Positions 1-5,319 of a stretch of 5,786 nt of DNA are shown here, piece after piece. The DNA is from an uncultured Chthoniobacterales bacterium (GTDB lineage: Bacteria > Verrucomicrobiota > Verrucomicrobiae > Chthoniobacterales > UBA10450). Under the pieces are notes generated by a model that searched no databases, was not told the DNA's origin, and saw only the letters and a list, made by a program, of their open reading frames with translations. Each line of letters opens with the position of its first letter. Position 1 is the stretch's first letter. Position numbers and translations under genes: made by a program. The stretch lies in assembly GCA_955652855.1 (NCBI GenBank), contig CATPCN010000038.1:1-5786 (forward strand), in the 5' to 3' direction.

Positions 1-1
1 A

Positions 2-1711
2 AGCTACGCCGTGGATTTCATTCGTCAGCAGGTGATCGCCGCGGTCGGATGGGATCGCGCGATGAATGAAGGTTTTCGCATTCGCACGACGGTGGATGTC
101 GATCTTCAAAAAGTCGCCGAGGAATCGTTGCGCACTCATCTCGATCAAGCGGAAGCGCATCCAGGTTACAATCATGAGAATTACGCGGATTACGCGGCCC
201 GCTTTAAGAAAGCGAAACAACTCGGCACGCCGACTCCGGCCGTTTCGCCAGATTATTTGCAGGGCGCGATCATCGCGCTCGATAACGCAACCGGCGGAGT
301 GCTCGCGTTGGTCGGCGGCCGCGATTTCGAGCACAACCAATATGATCGCGCGCTACAGGCGAAACGTCCGGCCGGCACTGCGATAAAGCCTTTCGTTTAC
401 GCGGCCGCGTTTGAAAAAGGATTGTTCCCCGGTTCGATCGTGGAAGATTCCGCGCTTGATAATCGCGCCGTCATGATCGGCGGCACGACGGGAATTCTGG
501 GCGAATGGGGACCGGAGCGCGAAGACAATCGCTACGAGGGTCCGATCACGGCGCGCGCGGCGCTCGCCAAATCAAAAAATGGCGCGACCGTCCGCATCGG
601 CATGATGGCCGGCGTGGATTCTGTTTTGCAATTGTGTCGCGCGGCCGGAATTCGTTCACCGCTGCGTCCGTATCCCGCAACTTTTCTCGGCAGCAGCGAG
701 ATCACGCTCGCGGAATTGGCGCTCGCCTACACGATTTTTCCGAATGGCGGGTGGCGCGCGAACGCACCGCACATTCTCGAACGCATCGAGGAAAAAGACG
801 GTTCGGTCGTCTGGCAAGCGCCGCGAGATCGAGCGCGCGAGACCGTCATCAAGCCGGAGATCGCCCACGAAGTTCATTCATGTCTGGTTGATGCGCTCGA
901 GTCCGGCACCGGCCGCGCCGCGCGCGAAAGTTTCGGTCTGAAAAAATTTCCGGCCGCTGGAAAAACCGGAACGTCTTATGATTTTGCCGATGCTATTTTT
1001 GCTGGTTACGACAGCGCGCTAACCTGCGTGGTCTGGGCCGGATTCGACAAGCCGCAGAAAATTTATCGCGGCGCATTCGGCAGTCAGATTGCGTTGCCGG
1101 TCTGGGTCGACATCATGAATGCTTCTATTGAAAAATATCCGGCGCGCGAAATTTCGATGCCGACCGGTCTCAATAAAGTCGAGATTTGTTCGAAGTCCGG
1201 TTTGCTCGCGACTGACAAATGTTTCGAGACGGTACAAACGGCGAATGGCGGCAGTGAACAGAAATCGACGACTTACAGGGAGCTCGCGACCGCCGCGCAA
1301 AGGCCGACCGAGCCGTGCAACGTTCACGGCGAACCACGCGCGCGACTCGCGCATGATCTGCCTTCGGAATGGCCGCGCGCCGCGCTCGCTGTCGATACAC
1401 GCCAGGTGCAATCGGTCATCGTCAAGGCCCCGACGTTGATTGCGGAAAGTGATCCTTATAATTCCGTAAGATCGACAGTGAAACCTAAGACGGAAACGGA
1501 AACTCCGAAGCCGGAAGACAAAGCGGAAGAAAACAGCATGCCCGATCCGACGAAACCCATTCTCAAAGCGCAAGCAGTCACACCCGAAGAGAAAGCTGCA
1601 GCGGAAGAAAAACCGGTCGAGATTAGGCGCGCCATTCCCGTGCAGCCTTCCGACAAAGCGCAGGAAACACCCAACGAAGAGCCGGACACCACTTCGGATT
1701 CGGACAACTAA
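2..1711 (+). CDS. Penicillin-binding protein 1A-like, C-terminal transpeptidase part (5' truncated by window edge)
   Basis: C-terminal part of a class A (bifunctional) penicillin-binding protein, which polymerises and crosslinks peptidoglycan on the outer face of the inner membrane. The frame is open from base 2, and the GTG at 11 is internal. The N-terminal membrane anchor and glycosyltransferase domain must lie upstream. Residues here are counted from the GTG codon. The linker GFRIRTTVDVDLQ (about 22-34) leads into the transpeptidase domain (about 80-385). Its second and third motifs are intact: S188-K189-N190 and K318-T-G-T-S322. The first motif reads T123-A-I-K126 (RPAGTAIKPF), so threonine stands where the acylated serine normally is. 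After the domain comes a segment with paired cysteines (CSKSGLLATDKC), common at PBP1a C-termini. A low-complexity Lys/Glu/Pro-rich acidic tail follows (about 480-566). The stop is TAA, 3 bases before the next gene. The family call is firm; whether it still crosslinks is open. Confidence 0.93.
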   Translation, partial: SYAVDFIRQQVIAAVGWDRAMNEGFRIRTTVDVDLQKVAEESLRTHLDQAEAHPGYNHENYADYAARFKKAKQLGTPTPAVSPDYLQGAIIALDNATGGVLALVGGRDFEHNQYDRALQAKRPAGTAIKPFVYAAAFEKGLFPGSIVEDSALDNRAVMIGGTTGILGEWGPEREDNRYEGPITARAALAKSKNGATVRIGMMAGVDSVLQLCRAAGIRSPLRPYPATFLGSSEITLAELALAYTIFPNGGWRANAPHILERIEEKDGSVVWQAPRDRARETVIKPEIAHEVHSCLVDALESGTGRAARESFGLKKFPAAGKTGTSYDFADAIFAGYDSALTCVVWAGFDKPQKIYRGAFGSQIALPVWVDIMNASIEKYPAREISMPTGLNKVEICSKSGLLATDKCFETVQTANGGSEQKSTTYRELATAAQRPTEPCNVHGEPRARLAHDLPSEWPRAALAVDTRQVQSVIVKAPTLIAESDPYNSVRSTVKPKTETETPKPEDKAEENSMPDPTKPILKAQAVTPEEKAAAEEKPVEIRRAIPVQPSDKAQETPNEEPDTTSDSDN

Positions 1712-1714
1712 TCT

Positions 1715-2725
1715 ATGGCGTCACGCGGCGCACAACATTTTCGCCTCGCTGTGTTGAATCCCGGCGGGCGCGACCGCGAGCAACACTTTCCGGACGGCAC
1801 CGGTGATGTCGGCCACGAACATCCACCCACCAATTTTCACGCCTACGCCGCGTGCACGCGCGGAAGCTTCCTTCGCGAAACAAAGAGCGCGCTCGCAATC
1901 GATATGTCGATCTTGTTGTTGATCCGCGGCGATTTCAAAGCTTCGGAGCGCGTGTTGATCGCGCTGAAAAAACATGGCCGCAAAGTTGCGGTCTCACTCA
2001 AGGAAACGGGCCTGCACCAAATCGCGAATCAATTATGCGATCGCGCAAAACTTTCGCGTTTTCTGCGCATCGTTAGGCAAGCGGACGGTTGTATTGCCAG
2101 CACGCCGGAAGCTGCTGAAATTTATCGAGCGGCCGGCAGCGGCTCGTCCGTGTTTATTCCGACGCCTTATCCGCTGGACGATTCGCGCTGGGATTTTTCA
2201 CGGCCACTCGACAAGCGTCGCGGGATTTTTATCGGCACGCGCGAATGGAATGTTCCGTCGCGAAATCATCTCGGCGCGCTTTTAATCGCACGGCAATTGA
2301 GCGATGCAACCAGCGAATCCATTACAGTTTTCAACTTCGACGGTCGCAAGGGCCGCGAACTCCTTTCGCAGCTCGATTTCCCGGTGAAAAAACTGCGCGT
2401 GCTCGAGAAAAAAATTTCGTATCCGGAGTATTTGCGCGAAGTCGCGCAGCACAAAATCGTCTTGCAGCTCGATACCAGCTTTGTGCCTGGTCAGGTGGCG
2501 GGGGACGCGCTGCTCTGTCGCGTTCCATGCATCGGCGGCAATGGCGCAATCGATCGGCTTGCTTTTCCCCAAATCTCTTCGATCGGAGAAACCAAAGAAC
2601 TTGCGCTGCGTCTTTTGCGCGATCGGGATTTTTATCGAGAGATTGTCACGACTGCGCAACACAACAAGCGTCTCACGTTTGCATCGATCGCATCCGAATT
2701 GGAAAATTTCTTCGCGACGCTTTAG
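1715..2725 (+). CDS. GT-B fold glycosyltransferase (family 1/4-like), substrate unknown
   Basis: Protein of 336 residues, probably a cytoplasmic retaining glycosyltransferase of the GT-B fold. The N-terminal half has a short strand and glycine turn (LAVLNPGGRD, 11-20), a PPTNFHAYAAC segment (37-47) and a second strand (SILLLIRGDF, 65-74). The C-terminal half starts near IFIGTREWNVPSRNH (171-185). It ends in a nucleotide-sugar-binding-like segment, VPGQVAGDALLCRVPCIGG (257-275), which corresponds to the EAMACGxPVV region of GT4 enzymes but lacks the classical E-x7-E pair. The ATG lies 3 bases after the PBP stop, which indicates one operon and likely translational coupling; no clear Shine-Dalgarno precedes it. 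An internal ATG at 1904 would remove the first Rossmann strand, so the upstream start is preferred. The context suggests cell-envelope polysaccharide work, but donor and acceptor cannot be read from sequence. The glycosyltransferase call is based on overall pattern and is less certain than for the neighbouring GT4 gene. Confidence 0.75.
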   Translation: MASRGAQHFRLAVLNPGGRDREQHFPDGTGDVGHEHPPTNFHAYAACTRGSFLRETKSALAIDMSILLLIRGDFKASERVLIALKKHGRKVAVSLKETGLHQIANQLCDRAKLSRFLRIVRQADGCIASTPEAAEIYRAAGSGSSVFIPTPYPLDDSRWDFSRPLDKRRGIFIGTREWNVPSRNHLGALLIARQLSDATSESITVFNFDGRKGRELLSQLDFPVKKLRVLEKKISYPEYLREVAQHKIVLQLDTSFVPGQVAGDALLCRVPCIGGNGAIDRLAFPQISSIGETKELALRLLRDRDFYREIVTTAQHNKRLTFASIASELENFFATL

Positions 2726-3906
2726 CTCAAAGCGTTCATCGCTTCGAAGTAATAATCCTCGAGCTTTCGCACTTGAGCCTGTTGCTCAAATTTCTCCGCA
2801 ACGGCTTCCACGCCGTTCGACGCTAAGATTGACAATTTTTTTTGATCGTGCGCGTGGCGAATCAACTCGTCGACCAGCGCACGATCATCGCGCTCCGCAA
2901 CGAGCACGCCGCTCACTCCGTTATCGATCGCTTCCGGAATTCCGCCGTGCCGCGTCGCGAAGACCGGAAGTCCAGTCGCCATCGCCTCGAGCATCGAGTT
3001 CGGAACGCCTTCCTGATTTCCATCCGCACCCGTCTCGCTCGGATGCAAAAAAATATGCGACTCATAAAAAAGATCGCGCAATTCATTTTGCGAAACGAAA
3101 CCCGTGAACGAAACGCGATTGTCGATCTTAAGCTCGCGCGCGAGCGCTCGGAGGTCGCCAAGGAGCGGTCCTTCGCCCGCGATCGTGAGCGTTGATTCGG
3201 GAAACTGTCTCGCGAATTCGGCGAAAGCGAGAAGACTCGTTCGTAGACCTTTCTTCTCGATCAAGCGGCCAGCTTGAAGCAAACGCCAGCGGCCATCGTT
3301 AGGCCAGGCCCGCGAGCGAAATGGAAATTCGCCCAGCGGAATTCCGGCACGATGAATCCGGATCTTTTTTTCATCGCATCCAAGATCGACAATCGCGCGC
3401 CGAAGAGATTCTGAGCGCACCAGCACGAGTCGCACGACGTCCAGCATTTCCAATGTCGCTGCTCGGTACGCCGATTTCTCCAAATCCACCATCACGTCCG
3501 CCCCGTGAAATGAAACGACGCTCGGTCGTGCCCACGCGCGAATGATCGGCAATAGATGCACGGCGATGTGCCCGAAATAAATGTGGAGCAGCTTCGCTCG
3601 CTGCTGATTCAGAATGCGCAAGGTCGCGGCAGCTTCCGCGCGCGAGATTTTCCAGGGCGCATCGCGCACTTGCCGGAACCAAAACCTCCGCAGAAAATGC
3701 GTTCGTGGTTTTTTAACTATGTCGATCTTGTCGACCGGGAATTGTTCCGCGTTCTCGCGCTTTTGCGCGATGACAATCGGCCGAACTCGTTTAAGTCCGG
3801 TGATCTGCCGATAGATGTGGAGCATCTCCGGCTTCAAAAATGTCGCGCAATAAGACGCGACGACTGGCCGCTCGTCCAGATTTAGTTCGCGATTGTCGCG
3901 AATCAA
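2722..3906 (-). CDS. GT4-family glycosyltransferase (WcaL/AmsK-like pattern)
   Basis: Protein of 394 residues, a normal length for a GT4 (GT-B, retaining) glycosyltransferase that transfers a sugar from a nucleotide donor, usually in exopolysaccharide or LPS synthesis. N-terminal acceptor domain: VVASYCATF (15-23), HIYFGHIAVH (108-117) and VSFHGAD (131-137). Linker: HRAGIPLGEFPF (185-196). C-terminal donor domain: QAGRLIEKKGL (211-221), IAGEGPL (242-248), the E299-x7-E307 pair (EGVPNSMLE), ATGLPVFAT (310-318) and GGIPEAI (321-327). The HGAD and TGADGNQEG-type segments resemble colanic-acid type enzymes such as WcaL/AmsK; that is a resemblance, not an assignment. The start is TTG at 3906-3904: an in-frame TAA lies two codons upstream, and the next ATG (residue 28) would delete strand beta-1. 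The TTG overlaps the stop of the upstream small gene (TTGA), so translation is probably coupled. The 3' end overlaps the convergent glycosyltransferase by 4 bases. Confidence 0.92.
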   Translation of the reverse strand: MIRDNRELNLDERPVVASYCATFLKPEMLHIYRQITGLKRVRPIVIAQKRENAEQFPVDKIDIVKKPRTHFLRRFWFRQVRDAPWKISRAEAAATLRILNQQRAKLLHIYFGHIAVHLLPIIRAWARPSVVSFHGADVMVDLEKSAYRAATLEMLDVVRLVLVRSESLRRAIVDLGCDEKKIRIHRAGIPLGEFPFRSRAWPNDGRWRLLQAGRLIEKKGLRTSLLAFAEFARQFPESTLTIAGEGPLLGDLRALARELKIDNRVSFTGFVSQNELRDLFYESHIFLHPSETGADGNQEGVPNSMLEAMATGLPVFATRHGGIPEAIDNGVSGVLVAERDDRALVDELIRHAHDQKKLSILASNGVEAVAEKFEQQAQVRKLEDYYFEAMNALS

Positions 3907-4205
3907 AAGTTAAACGTGAAGAGCTTAATGCCCTTCCATTTTCCAGGAATGTCCGGATCGAAGGAAACGCTTTCCTGGGCCGTTCCGTACTGGGCCGGCG
4001 CGCGCGGGTTGAGCATTTGTAATGGATTGCCGCCGCGAACGGCGCGCGGAATCACGCCGGACGTGTTGTCCTTATAAACCGACGGTGGCGTCGTCGCTTT
4101 TTTTTGCGTGGATTTCTTGCCGTGAATTGGTGCGGTGAAAGTTTGCGCGGAGGCTGTCGCTGCGATGGCCGCGGCGATCAAGATCGACATTAGACACGTT
4201 TTCAT
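3903..4205 (-). CDS. Small secreted protein with signal peptide, unknown function
   Basis: Protein of 100 residues that I do not recognise. It starts with a clear Sec signal peptide: charged MKT, a hydrophobic stretch (about 4-17) and an Ala-x-Ala site (TASA|QT), with predicted cleavage after residue 20. There is no lipobox cysteine, so a soluble periplasmic or secreted product of about 80 residues is expected. The mature part begins Lys/Thr-rich (KKSTQKK) and then has GVIPRAVRGGNPLQMLNPRAP (about 50-70). It ends in a basic and aromatic tail, GKWKGIKLFTFNF. No cysteines remain after processing. Shine-Dalgarno GAAGGG (4220-4215) sits 9 bases before the ATG, the best such site in the window. 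The TGA stop overlaps the TTG start of the GT4 gene, which argues for co-transcription and coupling. The hydrophobic residues in the C-terminal tail and the good start signals make it a real gene, but no function can be assigned. Confidence 0.82.
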   Translation of the reverse strand: MKTCLMSILIAAAIAATASAQTFTAPIHGKKSTQKKATTPPSVYKDNTSGVIPRAVRGGNPLQMLNPRAPAQYGTAQESVSFDPDIPGKWKGIKLFTFNF

Positions 4206-4214
4206 AATTCATTT

Positions 4215-4220
4215 CCCTTC
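4215..4220 (-). promoter_or_regulatory. Shine-Dalgarno site of the small secreted protein gene
   Basis: On the minus strand the sequence reads GAAGGG, then 9 bases, then ATG at 4205-4203. It is a good match to the anti-SD of 16S rRNA at suitable spacing and supports this start. It stands out because none of the other starts in the window has a comparable site. Confidence 0.7.
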
Positions 4221-4239
4221 AAATGAAGCGCGCAAATCC

Positions 4240-4268
4240 TTGCCGGTTTCAACGCCTCGGCCCAGAAT
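4240..4268 (+). promoter_or_regulatory. Possible promoter for kdsD (weak)
   Basis: The plus strand has TTGCCG at 4240-4245, a 17-base spacer and CAGAAT at 4263-4268; each hexamer matches the sigma-70 consensus at four of six positions. The start of transcription would fall near 4275, only a few bases before the kdsD ATG at 4278, so the mRNA would be nearly leaderless. That would fit the absence of any Shine-Dalgarno there. It overlaps the predicted minus-strand -10 box. Confidence 0.25.
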
Positions 4269-4294
4269 TATAGACCCATGGACTATCTTGAGAA
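4267..4294 (-). promoter_or_regulatory. Predicted sigma-70 type promoter for the secreted protein / GT4 pair
   Basis: The minus strand has a perfect TATAAT -10 box at 4272-4267. Sixteen bases upstream is TTCTCA (4294-4289), four of six matches to TTGACA, lying inside the first codons of kdsD. Transcription would begin near 4260, giving a leader of about 55 bases before the ATG at 4205. This is a pattern match in the only intergenic region available to this operon; it is not experimentally shown. Confidence 0.42.
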
Positions 4295-5249
4295 GGCTAA
4301 ACGCGTCCTCGACATCGAAATTTTCGAGGTGCAACGGCTGCGGGAGCGGCTGGACGAGAGCTTCACCCGGGCGATTGAGCTCATTAAAGAAGCGGTCGAA
4401 GCCCGTGGCAAGGTGGTGGTCGTCGGGGTGGGAAAATCCGGACATATCGGGAGCAAAATCGCGTCGACGCTCACCAGCACCGGTTCGCCGGCGGTCGTGC
4501 TCGATTCCGTGAACGCGTTGCATGGCGATCTCGGGATGGTGGCCGATGGCGACGTCGTCCTCGCGCTCAGCTCGAGCGGCGAGACGGATGAAATGTTGCG
4601 CATTCTTCCGGCGATCGCCCGTTTCCAAGTGAAGATCATCGCCATGTGCGGCGATCCGAAATCAACGCTCGCCCAAAACGCGCACGTCATTCTCGACGTA
4701 AACGTCGAACAGGAAGCGTGTCCCTTAAATCTCGCGCCGACTTCGAGCACGACCGCCATGCTCGCGCTCGGCGACGCGCTCGCCATGGTGCTGCTAGAAG
4801 CGCGCGGTTTTCAAAAGGAAGATTTCGCAAGATTTCATCCGGGCGGAATGATTGGACGCAGCTTGCTCGTGCGCGTGCATCAAATCATGCGACCGCGCGA
4901 TGCGCTCGCGCTCGTTGCGCCGAACGAGCCCATCCGCTCGGTCTTAAAAGCGATGACAAGTGTGCGCGCCGGCGCGGCCATTGTTGCAGGTGAAAATGGA
5001 AAACTGCTCGGCATTTTCACCCATGGCGATTTTGCGAGAAACTTTCAATCCGATTCGAAAATCGGCGAACGCCTTGTGGCCGATCTGATGACGCTCAATC
5101 CTGTCACCGTGCATCAGGACAAATTGGCTGTCGAAGTTTTGAAATTGCTCGAGCAACATCGAATCGACGATCTCGTCGTAGTGAATGACGAGCAGGTGCC
5201 GGTCGGCCTCGTCGATTCGCAAGATCTGACCAAGCTGAAGTTGCTTTAG
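4278..5249 (+). CDS. kdsD: Arabinose-5-phosphate isomerase (KdsD/KpsF/GutQ family), SIS + two CBS domains
   Basis: Protein of 323 residues, close to E. coli KdsD (about 328). It interconverts ribulose 5-phosphate and arabinose 5-phosphate in the cytoplasm, the first step towards Kdo of lipopolysaccharide. The SIS domain (about 30-190) carries GVGKSGHIGSK (50-60, catalytic-type K53), HGDLGM (82-87), SSSGETDE (98-105, E102), QEACPLNLAPTSSTTA (145-160, E146) and FHPGG (186-190, H187). The four residues matching the known K, E, E, H set of E. coli KdsD are all present. Two CBS domains follow (about 204-260 and 268-323). The segment before HGDLG reads LDSVNAL instead of the usual HPxEAx. The ATG at 4278 fits the family N-terminus; there is no Shine-Dalgarno. 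It is divergent from the secreted protein operon and 70 bases ahead of efp. The gene implies a Kdo-containing outer membrane. GutQ or KpsF paralogue naming cannot be excluded. Confidence 0.95.
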   Translation: MDYLEKAKRVLDIEIFEVQRLRERLDESFTRAIELIKEAVEARGKVVVVGVGKSGHIGSKIASTLTSTGSPAVVLDSVNALHGDLGMVADGDVVLALSSSGETDEMLRILPAIARFQVKIIAMCGDPKSTLAQNAHVILDVNVEQEACPLNLAPTSSTTAMLALGDALAMVLLEARGFQKEDFARFHPGGMIGRSLLVRVHQIMRPRDALALVAPNEPIRSVLKAMTSVRAGAAIVAGENGKLLGIFTHGDFARNFQSDSKIGERLVADLMTLNPVTVHQDKLAVEVLKLLEQHRIDDLVVVNDEQVPVGLVDSQDLTKLKLL

Positions 5250-5253
5250 CAAC

Positions 5254-5284
5254 GCGGGCGTGCAAAAGTCGCCGCTCTCGTTTT
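5254..5284 (+). terminator. Possible weak intrinsic terminator after kdsD
   Basis: GCGGGCG (5254-5260) can pair with CGCCGC (5270-5275) with one bulged G and a loop of about 9 bases. A TTTT run follows at 5281-5284, five bases after the stem. The stem is short and the T run is short and offset, so termination would be partial and read-through from kdsD into efp is plausible. Confidence 0.25.
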
Positions 5285-5314
5285 CTACTTCCTACTTTAG
5301 ACTTTAGACTTTCT
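5285..5314 (+). repeat. Short tandem repeat (ACTTTAG heptamer) in the efp leader
   Basis: CTACTT occurs at 5285-5290 and again at 5292-5297. From 5294 the heptamer ACTTTAG occurs twice (5294-5300, 5301-5307), with a partial third copy ACTTTC (5308-5313). The tract is pyrimidine-rich on the plus strand and reads as AAAGTCT units on the minus strand. It sits only a few bases before the efp ATG and replaces the place where a Shine-Dalgarno would be expected. Confidence 0.75.
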
Positions 5315-5319
5315 TTCCG

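Noticed and set aside
1019..1573. 184-residue open frame on the minus strand opposite the PBP gene
   Set aside because: It is Arg/Phe-rich, has no recognisable domain and lies fully antisense to a well-conserved transpeptidase and its tail. GC-rich codon use creates such shadows.
1904..1906. Internal ATG as the true start of the first glycosyltransferase
   Set aside because: Residues 11-47 upstream look like the first strand and loop of a GT-B N-terminal domain, and the upstream ATG has operon-like spacing.
2245..2826. 193-residue open frame in another plus frame over the glycosyltransferase
   Set aside because: It is Arg/Ala-rich with no motif, while the 1715-2725 frame gives a coherent GT-B protein.
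2481..3107. 208-residue open frame on the plus strand across the convergent junction
   Set aside because: It overlaps two real genes, is extremely Arg/Ser-rich and shows no domain. It looks like a shadow frame.
4209..4628. 139-residue minus-strand frame over the start of kdsD, which could have been an upstream gene of the secreted protein
   Set aside because: It is antisense to the conserved SIS domain, rich in His/Arg, and has no start signals. The secreted protein has its own promoter and RBS.
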